In this document: positions 1 to 6,010 of the stretch, in pieces
How the letters are laid out: every line of letters starts with the position of its first letter
Numbering within the stretch: the stretch's first letter is position 1
From: an uncultured Thermomicrobiales bacterium
GTDB taxonomy: Bacteria; Chloroflexota; Chloroflexia; Thermomicrobiales; UBA6265
Reading direction: 5' to 3'
NCBI GenBank assembly: GCA_902806375.1
Contig: CADCWK010000101.1
Span: 1 to 7,769, forward strand
DNA length: 7,769 bases
Notes under the pieces: model-generated
What the model saw: only the letters and a program-made list of their open reading frames with translations
Databases searched by the model: none
What the model was told of the DNA's origin: nothing
Position numbers and translations under genes: made by a program

Positions 1-125
1 AGCCGCAGGTCGACCAGGTCGAGCACATCGAGGCCGAGGGATTCGAGGTTCTCATGGACCTAGCGGCGCAAATCGTCCGGCTGACGGGCCGTCGCACTCG
101 CCATTGGCGCTCTCGACCAGCCGCG
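1..125 (-). pseudogene. Aldo/keto reductase remnant with in-frame stop, cut by window edge
   Basis: On the minus strand, reading out of the left edge, one frame gives ARQPDDLRR, then a TAG stop (60-62), then VHENLESLGLDVLDLVDLRL. This resembles the central segment of bacterial aldo/keto reductases, where a PxDLRRxVxxNLxxLGLDxLDxVxLR stretch follows the conserved Lys strand and leads into the strand before the catalytic His region. The TAG sits where the family usually has an ordinary residue, so a point change such as CAG to TAG is the simplest explanation. Just upstream, SRAPMASATARQP faintly resembles the family's RxPDGSW segment, but no N-terminal barrel strands or catalytic Tyr can be found further upstream in any minus frame. 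I infer a decayed gene, although a sequencing error at the contig end could give the same picture. The rest of the gene lies outside the window. Confidence 0.42.
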
Positions 126-615
126 CCGAGCAGGCGGGGACCGTCTTGCCGTCCCCCTGGAGGGGCGAAATGGTCGTGCCGCATCGACCGATGCCCGCGA
201 GGAGGGCGTCCGGCGATCTCCGCCCCATTCCGTTCCGTGCTCAATTCGTCCCGAGTCCACCACACGCAGGAACCGAGACAATCGTCCACTCGCCACGATG
301 GCACGCCCGCGGGCGTTGCGTCCCCGATCCGGCGATGTGCGAATCCGGCGAGCTTCGGACGTCGGGCCAGTCGGACGGCTCGTCAGCCGCTTCAATCGCA
401 TGGAGTCACGCGCCCGCGCCTTCGCCGTTCCTGGTGAGCCGCGCCTCCCGGCGTCTCGGCCGGCATCCGTTGGACCCCGAGCCGCCAGTGAAGAACGGGG
501 AGGCTCCGTCGCATCACGGGCACCGGCGACCTCCAGGATCCGTTGAGGACCGCCGGAAAAGCTGGCAGTCGCTCGGTTCTCCGGGGGACGGCGGGACGTG
601 ACGACACCCGTCCGC
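126..615. other. No convincing gene; possibly eroded DNA
   Basis: Open frames exist on both strands here, the longest on the plus strand at 104-601. Their translations are rich in Arg, Ser and Pro, lack any recognisable motif, and do not show the strong third-position G/C preference of the neighbouring genes. No tRNA-like, CRISPR-like or insertion-sequence-like structure was seen. Given the aldo/keto reductase remnant to the left, this may be the rest of that gene in a decayed state, but I could not trace any of its conserved blocks here. Confidence 0.5.
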
Positions 616-1251
616 TCAGCGCGGTGCTGATGTCAACGGATCGCTGAACCATCGGTCGAGTTCATCGAGAATCGTCGCGATGACCGGGTACAGCTCGTCG
701 GCGATCGTCGCCTGGCTCTCACCCTCGTGGGTGCGCCGGCCGGCATCGCTGATGATGATCTGGAAGACGCTGGCGAGTGCGATGCCCTGCAACCTGGCGA
801 TCCCGGGGGAAATGACTGTGGTGTCGGCGATGGCGCCGGCGAGGGCCACGGCCTGGCGGTCAATCAACTCCAGCATCAGCCGGCGGACGGTCGGGCTGAC
901 CGCCGCCAGGCAGCCGAGCTCACCACGCCAGACCTCTGGCGGGATCCCCCGGATCGCTGCGACAGATTCGAGGACCACGTCGCGGACGGCCGCCGCGGGG
1001 GTCACGGCGGGCGGGCGTGAGCGGATCAGTCCGGTCAACCGCTCCTCCAGCTGTTGGTCGCGGTCGGTAACGAGTCGCTCCTTGCTCGGAAAGTAGTTGT
1101 AGACCGTCTGCTCGGCGACATCGGCCTCGCGCGCGACGTCACTGACGGCGACCTGCTCATAGCCACGCTCGGCGAAGAGGCGGGCGGCGGTATCGGCGAT
1201 CAGGCGACGTGTACGGAGCTTCTTGCGCTCGCGGAGTCCGGTGCTGGTCAT
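616..1251 (-). CDS. TetR/AcrR family transcriptional regulator (cassette A)
   Basis: The 211-residue protein has the usual TetR size and layout. A basic N-terminus (RERKKLRTRRLIADTAARLFAERG) is followed by a helix-turn-helix at about residues 35-55 (SDVAREADVAEQTVYNYFPSKERLV), with the family's Y-x-F-x-S/T-K signature after the recognition helix. The all-helical remainder (about 60-211) is the ligand-binding and dimerisation domain; its ligand cannot be read from sequence. The ATG at 1251 is chosen because the protein then starts like typical family members. A GTG at 1287 adds 12 residues and has an AGGA about 10 bases upstream, whereas 1251 has only a weak Shine-Dalgarno, so the start is uncertain. 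The gene is divergent from the SnoaL-like gene, the standard arrangement for a TetR repressor controlling its neighbour, and it probably binds the palindrome at 1513-1528. Confidence 0.93.
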   Translation of the reverse strand: MTSTGLRERKKLRTRRLIADTAARLFAERGYEQVAVSDVAREADVAEQTVYNYFPSKERLVTDRDQQLEERLTGLIRSRPPAVTPAAAVRDVVLESVAAIRGIPPEVWRGELGCLAAVSPTVRRLMLELIDRQAVALAGAIADTTVISPGIARLQGIALASVFQIIISDAGRRTHEGESQATIADELYPVIATILDELDRWFSDPLTSAPR

Positions 1252-1486
1252 GGCGTCGACTCTAGCAGGGCTGTCATGGACCTGCACCTCACCCCATTCC
1301 TGGAGTCGATCCCAGCCACGGGAAACGGGCAGCCGGGGCCCATCCGATCGGCCCGCTCCTGTCCGGGAGATGACGAAGCGTGCAACGCGCGAGCTACGAG
1401 GACACGGTCACGGACCGAGTCGCCTCATCGGGATGGATGGCTTCTTGGACGAGACCCTCGCCGAGATCAGCCTGTGAGGGCGCCCG

Positions 1487-1515
1487 TTGACGTCGTGATA
1501 TACTTGTACTCTACT
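1487..1515 (+). promoter_or_regulatory. Candidate sigma70-type promoter for the SnoaL-like/NmrA genes
   Basis: TTGACG (1487-1492) matches the -35 consensus at 5 of 6 positions. It is followed after 17 bp by TCTACT (1510-1515), a 4 of 6 match to the -10 box. The surrounding stretch 1496-1535 is conspicuously AT-rich in a GC-rich window. Alternative -10 boxes are TATACT (1499-1504) and TCTAAT (1515-1520), but their spacing to a good -35 is worse. Transcription would start near 1520-1523, giving a leader of just under 50 nt before the ATG at 1570. Confidence 0.55.
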
Positions 1516-1528
1516 CTAATGTTTGAGT
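1513..1528. promoter_or_regulatory. Candidate TetR operator palindrome
   Basis: ACTCTAATGTTTGAGT is a 16-bp imperfect dyad: six of the seven arm positions pair (ACTCtAA / TTtGAGT) around a central TG. It overlaps the end of the predicted -10 box and the likely transcription start, so a bound dimer would block RNA polymerase. Its size and position between a divergent tetR gene and its neighbour fit a TetR operator. Assignment to the 616-1251 protein is inference. Confidence 0.45.
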
Positions 1529-1569
1529 CATATGCGGCCATTCGGTACTGGTCGCGACAAGGAAATCCC

Positions 1570-2028
1570 ATGACGAGCTCTACCCCGACGACCCACCGTA
1601 CGACACACCTGCTCGCGCTCATGAAGCGGGGTGACGATGCCTTCAACGCCCGGGACGTCGCCGCGATGCGCGCGATCCACCACCCCGACATGGTCGCGCA
1701 CCTGCCGGGAAGCACCGAACCGATCCGCGGCGAACCGGCCCACGCCGCGGCGATGGCCGCCATGTTTCGCATCTTTCCCGACGTGCACGTCGCCAACGAG
1801 CCATACCCACTGCAATTCGGCAGTGGTGACTGGATCACCGTGATCACCCGCGCCACAGGCACGTTCACCGGGGAGATGGTTCTGCCCGACGGTAGCGTGA
1901 TCGCCCCGACGGGAAGGTCGTTCGATCTCTCCTTCGCCACGACCGCCAGGTGGGACGGCGACCTGCTCGTCGAAGAGTTCGTCTTCTGGGACTCCGGGCT
2001 TCAGGCCCAGCAGCTGGGTCTCACGTAG
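1570..2028 (+). CDS. SnoaL-like / ester cyclase family (NTF2-fold) protein
   Basis: This 152-residue protein has the length and pattern of the SnoaL-like polyketide cyclase/ester cyclase family, small alpha+beta barrels that use His and Asp residues in a closed cavity. Supporting segments are the N-terminal helices ending FNARDVAAMRAIHHPDMVAHLPG (about 25-47), the FRIFPDVHV motif (66-74), the strand WITVITRATGTFTGEM (88-103), the PTGRSFDLSF turn (113-122), and the closing strands with DGDLLVEEFVFWD (129-141). The ATG at 1570 has a strong AAGGAAA Shine-Dalgarno at 1559-1565. The frame is open far upstream, but earlier starts would lie within the promoter. It is the first gene after the promoter and operator, followed after 142 bp by the NmrA-type reductase, so the two may be co-transcribed. 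Many such proteins outside polyketide pathways have unknown substrates, so a cyclase activity is not assured. Confidence 0.9.
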   Translation: MTSSTPTTHRTTHLLALMKRGDDAFNARDVAAMRAIHHPDMVAHLPGSTEPIRGEPAHAAAMAAMFRIFPDVHVANEPYPLQFGSGDWITVITRATGTFTGEMVLPDGSVIAPTGRSFDLSFATTARWDGDLLVEEFVFWDSGLQAQQLGLT

Positions 2029-2058
2029 GCGAGTGAAGTGCCGGGCGGATCGCGGTCA

Positions 2059-2075
2059 CCGGTCTCGTAGACCGG
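2059..2075. repeat. Perfect 7-bp hairpin between SnoaL-like and NmrA genes
   Basis: CCGGTCT-CGT-AGACCGG forms a perfect 7-bp stem with a 3-nt loop, 30 bases after the SnoaL-like stop codon. No T-run follows, so it is not a clear intrinsic terminator; it may mark attenuation, mRNA processing or a protein-binding site. The rest of the 2029-2170 gap contains no convincing promoter. Confidence 0.4.
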
Positions 2076-2170
2076 CATGCCATTCCCGTTCGGACGACTG
2101 ACGATCGCGAGCCGGTCGGCACTCCTCGCCGCCATATCGACCAACCCGATTACCGAATGGAGACATCACC

Positions 2171-3064
2171 ATGATCCTCATCACCACTGCCGGCAAGGTC
2201 GGCTCGGAGGCGGCACGTCTGCTCGCACGGCAGGGAGAACCCGTCCGGGTCCTGGTGCGCGACCCGAACAAGGTGACGGCGCTGACCCAGGCTGGAGTAG
2301 AGGTCGTCGCGGGGGATCTGGAGGTTCCGGCGACCATCGACGCGGCCATGCGCGGCGTCTCGGCCGTCGTGCTCGTCAGTCCCGCGATCCCCACCCAGGA
2401 GCTGAACGTCGTCGACAGCGCCGTCCGCGCGGGCGTCGGCCACGTCGTCAAGATCACCAGCAAGGCCTCGGCGGACTCGCCCATCGCCCGGCGCCGCGCC
2501 CAGACCGAGATCGAGAACGGGCTGATCGCCTCCGGCCTCGGCTACACCCTCCTGCGGAACAACGCCTACATGCAGAACTTCCTCATGCTCGCGCCCGCGA
2601 TCGCCGGGACGGACAGCTTCGGCTCCTCCACCGGTGATGGGCGTGTCGGCATGGTCGACACCCGCGACGTCGGCGCAGTCGCAGCGGCGATCGCCGCCTC
2701 ACCCGCCGCCCGCGCCGGGAAGACCTACTGGCTCACCGGACCCGACCGGCTCTCGTACGCGGACGCAGCGGTGACGCTCTCCCGGGTACTCGGCCGGACG
2801 ATCACGTTCCAGCCACTCAGCTTCGAGGAGCAGCGGGACGCCATGGTGCGGGCGGGCCTCCCCCCGGTCGTCGCCGGGATGAACGCCCAGGCGCTCGCCC
2901 TGTTCGCCGAGGGCGACTCCGACTGGGTCACTGACGACGTCCCCACGCTCCTTGGCCGGCGGGCGCGTTCCTTCGAGCGGTTCGCCCATGACTACGCCTC
3001 AGCGTTCTCAGTGGCCTCCGGGCAGCCAGGCGTATCCATGGGTCGGACCACAGACCCGCGCTGA
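2171..3064 (+). CDS. NmrA/QOR2-type NAD(P)H-binding oxidoreductase (cassette A)
   Basis: This 297-residue protein belongs to the atypical SDR group related to NmrA and quinone oxidoreductase 2 (QOR2/YtfG). It opens with a beta strand and a glycine-rich loop, ILITTAGKVGSEAARLL (2-18), and a second strand ending VRVLVRD (25-31), whose Arg commonly contacts the NADPH phosphate. It continues with GDL (48-50), KITSKAS (94-100), the family's substrate-side segment LLRNNAYMQNFL (127-138), and VDTRDVGAVAAAI (162-174). The classical Tyr-x-x-x-Lys pair is absent, as usual for this group. The glycine motif TTAGKVG lacks the canonical TGATGxxG spelling but keeps G-x-x-G. GGAG at 2159-2162 sits 8 bases before the ATG. 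Members reduce quinones or act as redox-sensing proteins; which applies here is unknown. The C-terminus meets the opposite-strand hydrolase tail to tail. Confidence 0.92.
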   Translation: MILITTAGKVGSEAARLLARQGEPVRVLVRDPNKVTALTQAGVEVVAGDLEVPATIDAAMRGVSAVVLVSPAIPTQELNVVDSAVRAGVGHVVKITSKASADSPIARRRAQTEIENGLIASGLGYTLLRNNAYMQNFLMLAPAIAGTDSFGSSTGDGRVGMVDTRDVGAVAAAIAASPAARAGKTYWLTGPDRLSYADAAVTLSRVLGRTITFQPLSFEEQRDAMVRAGLPPVVAGMNAQALALFAEGDSDWVTDDVPTLLGRRARSFERFAHDYASAFSVASGQPGVSMGRTTDPR

Positions 3065-3067
3065 TTC

Positions 3068-3119
3068 CGATCCCTGGAGGATCGCTGCCCGGGCCAGTGC
3101 CTGAGGGCATCGCCTGCCC
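3068..3119. terminator. Weak hairpins in the convergent gap
   Basis: Between the two converging stop codons there are two small hairpins: CGATCC-CTGGA-GGATCG (3068-3084, 6-bp stem, four bases after the NmrA stop) and GGGCA-TCGCC-TGCCC (3105-3119, 5-bp stem). Neither is followed by a T-run on either strand. Their position suits a bidirectional terminator, but the sequence support is weak. Confidence 0.28.
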
Positions 3120-3128
3120 AAAGGGTGC

Positions 3129-4115
3129 CTACTTGGACTCCACGCGACCCATCGGTTCCGGGCTGCGTCCCAGGGCCGCGATCGCGTCAGCCCAGGCGGG
3201 GTCTCCGGGGTAGAGCTGCGAGCGCAGGTAGGCCCAGGCCAGCGCCCGCACCGCGGCGACGCGCTCGGGGTTCTCGTCGGTGGTCTCGGATGCGTCGTAT
3301 CCGGAGATCCCACCCAGGATGTGCTCGGCGCCGAAGACGGTGAGCAGGCTCTTGGGGCCCGGGCTGCGCGTGTACGCGTCCCAGCGGTAGCTCAGGCGGT
3401 CGGAGAAGTTGGGGTTCAGGTCCCTGTCCCCGGCGACGACCAGCGCCGGTGCGCTCATCGTGGAGAAGTCGATGTACTTCGTCATCGGGTAGTGCTCCGC
3501 CGTGAAGGCCGCGAGGTGTCCGTCGTCGCCGACGCCGGGCGCGGCGAGGATGACGCCGGCCTTGATGCGCGGGTCGCGGAGGTCCTCCTCGCGGTCGTCG
3601 TCCGGGTCGAGGACGCGCATGCCGAGGAGCATCGACGCCGTGCTGCCCCCGAGGGAGTGCCCGGCGACCGCGACGCGGGCGCGGTCCAGCCGGCCGGCGA
3701 GTCCGGGGAAGGCGGCCTCGACCGCATCGAGGTGGTCGAGGATGAACGACATGTCCTGCGCGCGGGTCCGCCAGTAGAGCGGAGCCTCGGGGTGGTCGGC
3801 CTCCCGCAGGCCAAGCGTGACCGAGTCGAGGTGCGTCGGCTGGATCACGACGAAGCCGTGGGCGGCCCAGAAGTCGGCGAGCGGCCCGTAGCCGTGGAGC
3901 GACGAGAGGAAGTTCGCCCTGCCGTGCCCGTGGGAGAGCAGGATGACGGGCAGGTCGCTCCCGGTCTCCGGCATCGAGACCTTCAGCTGGAGGCTGACCG
4001 GACGACCGGGCATCTCGAGGACGACGGGGCTGTAGGTGAGGACGGGCTGGGACGCGTTGACCGGGATGATCGAGGCGTCGGTGAGGGCGGTGCTCTGGGG
4101 AGTAGTCGTCGTCAT
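3129..4115 (-). CDS. Chlorophyllase-like alpha/beta hydrolase
   Basis: This 328-residue protein has the full alpha/beta-hydrolase layout. The oxyanion strand-loop is VILLSHGHG (57-65). The nucleophile elbow GHSLGG (152-157) carries Ser154. The acid is probably in VVAGDRDLN (226-234; Asp230 or Asp232), and the catalytic His is His265 in GAEHILGG. The long N-terminal segment and the acidic stretch DPDDDREEDLRD (170-181) between strands resemble chlorophyllase/PET-hydrolase-like esterases. No signal peptide is visible, so it is probably cytoplasmic. The ATG at 4115 has a GAAAGGA Shine-Dalgarno 8 bases away, nearly the same element as that of the upstream NmrA gene. It is the last gene of the SDR-NmrA-hydrolase set, 141 bp after the NmrA stop, with no clear promoter in that gap. 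It likely hydrolyses an ester, lactone or similar bond; the substrate is unknown. Confidence 0.92.
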   Translation of the reverse strand: MTTTTPQSTALTDASIIPVNASQPVLTYSPVVLEMPGRPVSLQLKVSMPETGSDLPVILLSHGHGRANFLSSLHGYGPLADFWAAHGFVVIQPTHLDSVTLGLREADHPEAPLYWRTRAQDMSFILDHLDAVEAAFPGLAGRLDRARVAVAGHSLGGSTASMLLGMRVLDPDDDREEDLRDPRIKAGVILAAPGVGDDGHLAAFTAEHYPMTKYIDFSTMSAPALVVAGDRDLNPNFSDRLSYRWDAYTRSPGPKSLLTVFGAEHILGGISGYDASETTDENPERVAAVRALAWAYLRSQLYPGDPAWADAIAALGRSPEPMGRVESK

Positions 4116-4256
4116 GGCAGGTGTCCTTTCGTGGAGATGGACTCCGGTGGCGTTGGCTGGCTCAGGCGCCGACGCGCGAGCGCTGGATGCGTGACGTGGC
4201 GGGGAGTGCGATGCACGTTGGCACGACCTCCCGGCACGCCCGGGCGGGGTAGTCGG

Positions 4257-5102
4257 TCACTGGAACGCGCCGGCGTGGTGCTCGCACCAGGCACGGAAGG
4301 TCCCGGGTGCGACCCCGGTGACGTTCTCGATGTCGTCGGTGATGACCCCAGCGCGGCCGGCGCGGAACAGCTCGTTGAGGTCTCGCAGGGCGCCCGCGAA
4401 CGGGGCCAGGGTGCCCTGGGCGATGCTGTCCTGCTCGAACTGCTCAGGCGCGACGTCGACGAACTCGATCGGGCGTCCGAGGACATCGGCCAGGATCTCG
4501 ACCTGCTCGCGGGAGGTGAGCGCCTCCGGCCCATTGAGGATGTAGCCGTGGCCGACGTGGCCGTCCTCCGTCAGGACCCGCGCCGCCACCCGCGCGATGT
4601 CGGCGGGGTCGACGGCGGGCATGCGGCCAGGGCCGGTCGGGTCGACCACGCGGTTGTCGCTCCGAATCCCGTCCGCCCATGCCAGCGCGTTCGACATGAG
4701 CGTGTTGGGACGCAGGTATGTCACGTCGAGCCCTGACGCCCGCAGCAGGTCCTCGCGGGCGGCGAGCGTCTCGCCGATGATGGGCATGGGCCTGAGGCGG
4801 GCGCCGATGGACGAGAGCAGCACGATCCGCCGCACCCCGGCGGTGCGCGCCGCGTCGATCATGGTCTGGGTCTGGGTGGTGCCGGTGCCAGCATGGAGGA
4901 GGAAGACGCCGTCGACGCTGCGCAGGGCGGCAGTCACGCTCTCCGCGTCGTCGAGGTCCCCGACGGCGATGTCGACGCCGGAGGGGAGAACGTCGCCGCG
5001 AGCGGCGCTGCGGACGAGCGCCCGCACGTCGTGGCCCTGTCCCGTGAGGATGCTGACGACGCCGCTGCCGATGTTGCCGGTCGCGCCGGTGATAAGGAAC
5101 AT
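4257..5102 (-). CDS. NmrA-family NAD(P)-binding protein (cassette B)
   Basis: This 281-residue atypical SDR has a canonical Rossmann motif, FLITGATGNIGSGVV (2-16), a second strand HDVRALVRS (24-32) with the Arg typical of NADP(H) binding, VGDLDD (47-52), VLLSSIGA (94-101), YLRPNTLMSNAL (129-140), and VDPADIARVAARVL (164-177). The Tyr-x-x-x-Lys catalytic pair is lacking, as usual for NmrA/QOR2 relatives. The ATG at 5102 is preceded by GAAAGGA with a 6-base gap. A TTG at 5117 would add MKGLP but overlaps that Shine-Dalgarno, so it is rejected. The gene starts 35 bp after the SDR stop on the same strand, which strongly suggests one transcript. A role as a quinone or enone reductase or as a redox sensor is known for the family; here it is inference. 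It is a distant paralogue of the 2171-3064 protein. Confidence 0.92.
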   Translation of the reverse strand: MFLITGATGNIGSGVVSILTGQGHDVRALVRSAARGDVLPSGVDIAVGDLDDAESVTAALRSVDGVFLLHAGTGTTQTQTMIDAARTAGVRRIVLLSSIGARLRPMPIIGETLAAREDLLRASGLDVTYLRPNTLMSNALAWADGIRSDNRVVDPTGPGRMPAVDPADIARVAARVLTEDGHVGHGYILNGPEALTSREQVEILADVLGRPIEFVDVAPEQFEQDSIAQGTLAPFAGALRDLNELFRAGRAGVITDDIENVTGVAPGTFRAWCEHHAGAFQ

Positions 5103-5137
5103 GGGAAGTCCTTTCAAGGTGTGAGGCGACCCTGGAC

Positions 5138-5839
5138 CTACCAGGGGAGATCGCCGTCGCGGTCGCGATAGGCACCGGTAGGGATGACGTCGCCGCCAAG
5201 GGCGAAAGCGATGATGGCGTCGGTGCCGTGCTCGACCGACTGACCCTGGCCGCCACTGAGATCGGTGGCGGTCAGGCCCGGGTCGGCGGCGTTGATGCGG
5301 ATCCCGGGCAGGAGCCGCGCGTAGCGGGCGGTCAACATGTTCACCGCGGCCTTGGCCGCTCCGTAGAGCGGCGTGCCGGCGCCCGACTCGATCCGGGCGG
5401 GATCGTGGAACAGCCCGAACGAGCCGAGCCCGCTGCTCACGTTGACGATGCGCGGGTCCGCGGATCGCTCGAGGAGCGGCAGGAAGGCCCGCATCACCCG
5501 GACGTAACCGACCACGTTGGTCATCAGCACCAGGGCTGCGTCGTCGCCGGTGTATCCACGGATATCGCGCAGGGGACCGGTGATACCGGCGTTGTTGACT
5601 AGCACGTCGAGGTGGCCAGCCTCTCGCTCGACGATCCTCGCGGCGTGCCGGACCGAGTCGTCGGAGGTGACGTCCATCTGGACGAACCGCGCACCGACCG
5701 CCTCGGCGGCGGCGCGGCCACGCTCGCCGTCACGGGCCGCCAGGTAGACGCGGTGTCCGGCGTCGGCCAGCCGACGGGTCGTCTCCAGACCGATTCCTCT
5801 GTTGGCCCCGGTGACCAGGGCGACGGTGTCGTTCTGCAT
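5138..5839 (-). CDS. Classical SDR oxidoreductase, carbonyl-reductase-like
   Basis: The 233-residue protein carries every hallmark of a classical short-chain dehydrogenase/reductase. The cofactor loop is TGANRGIG (10-17); YLAARD (32-37) has an Arg suited to NADPH. DV (56-57) contacts the adenine, NNAG is at 82-85, and the catalytic residues are Asn108, Ser135/Ser136 in NVSSG, Tyr159 and Lys163 (YGAAK). The spelling VALVTGANRGIGLE and overall length resemble the carbonyl reductase-like subfamily that reduces ketones or aldehydes with NADPH. The ATG at 5839 is preceded by GGAGGA 5 bases upstream. An in-frame extension to 6397 crosses the promoter and the opposite tetR gene and is not real. As first gene after the strong promoter at 5960-5988, it heads the operon and is the likely main target of the divergent TetR. 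The substrate is unknown. Confidence 0.94.
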   Translation of the reverse strand: MQNDTVALVTGANRGIGLETTRRLADAGHRVYLAARDGERGRAAAEAVGARFVQMDVTSDDSVRHAARIVEREAGHLDVLVNNAGITGPLRDIRGYTGDDAALVLMTNVVGYVRVMRAFLPLLERSADPRIVNVSSGLGSFGLFHDPARIESGAGTPLYGAAKAAVNMLTARYARLLPGIRINAADPGLTATDLSGGQGQSVEHGTDAIIAFALGGDVIPTGAYRDRDGDLPW

Positions 5840-5872
5840 CGTGATCCTCCAGGTTCTCCTTCGTGTGACGCG

Positions 5873-5918
5873 TGCCAGGGGGTTCGCCCAGCCATGCCGC
5901 CAGGGTTGTCCCCTGGCA
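5873..5918. repeat. Three-part inverted repeat in the SDR operon leader
   Basis: Two perfect inverted repeats share one arm. GCCAGGG (5899-5905) pairs with CCCTGGC (5911-5917) around the 5-nt loop TTGTC. The same right-hand arm, extended to CCCCTGGCA (5910-5918), also pairs perfectly over 9 bp with TGCCAGGGG at 5873-5881, 28 bases away. In RNA transcribed leftwards into the SDR gene, the two hairpins would be mutually exclusive, as in attenuators or riboswitch-like leaders. Alternatively the copies are protein-binding sites. The nearest arm ends about 22 bases from the SDR Shine-Dalgarno, so neither stem covers it directly. Confidence 0.45.
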
Positions 5919-5942
5919 TCCGGTTCTGGCATACTGCGTAAT

Positions 5943-5980
5943 CGGAACACTGCTCCGCTATTATGCGGAGCGTTGTTCCG
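5943..5980. promoter_or_regulatory. Twin TetR operators in mirror symmetry
   Basis: Two 15-bp palindromes are present: CGGAACACTGCTCCG (5943-5957) and CGGAGCGTTGTTCCG (5966-5980). Both fit CGGARC-NNN-GYTCCG, and each is a 5 of 6 self-complementary dyad. They are also mirror images of each other around 5961.5, with centres 23 bp apart, so the whole 38-bp block is a larger dyad. The gap between them contains the -10 box of the SDR promoter. One lies in the -10/-35 spacer and the other at the predicted transcription start. This is the expected pattern for cooperative repression by two TetR dimers, most simply the product of the adjacent gene at 6011-6607, which would then also repress itself. 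Confidence 0.72.
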
Positions 5981-5988
5981 TTTGTCAA
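5960..5988 (-). promoter_or_regulatory. Strong promoter of the SDR-NmrA-hydrolase operon
   Basis: Read on the minus strand, TTGACA (5988-5983, perfect -35 consensus) is followed after exactly 17 bp by CATAAT (5965-5960, 5 of 6 to the -10 consensus). Transcription would start near 5953, leaving a leader of about 115 nt before the SDR ATG at 5839. Operator palindrome 5966-5980 fills the spacer and palindrome 5943-5957 covers the start site. A possible weaker plus-strand promoter for the tetR gene is TTGTCC (5906-5911), 18 bp, CATACT (5930-5935). Confidence 0.7.
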
Positions 5989-6010
5989 GACACGGGGGAG
6001 GACGACATCC

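Noticed and set aside
104..601. 165-codon plus-strand frame in the left flank
   Set aside because: Composition is Arg/Ser/Pro-rich with no motif, no ribosome site and weak third-position G/C preference; overlapping frames on both strands look equally non-coding.
1054..1569. In-frame upstream extension of the SnoaL-like gene
   Set aside because: It overlaps the divergent tetR gene and the predicted promoter; the ATG at 1570 has a strong Shine-Dalgarno and gives the family's normal length.
2059..2075. Intrinsic terminator after the SnoaL-like gene
   Set aside because: The 7-bp hairpin is perfect but has no T-run on either side, so it is listed only as a hairpin.
3321..4736. 471-codon open frame on the plus strand
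   Set aside because: It is antisense to the hydrolase and NmrA genes, lacks motifs, and is rich in Val, Arg, Glu and Asp as expected for the complement of high-GC coding DNA. Both minus-strand genes have full domain support.
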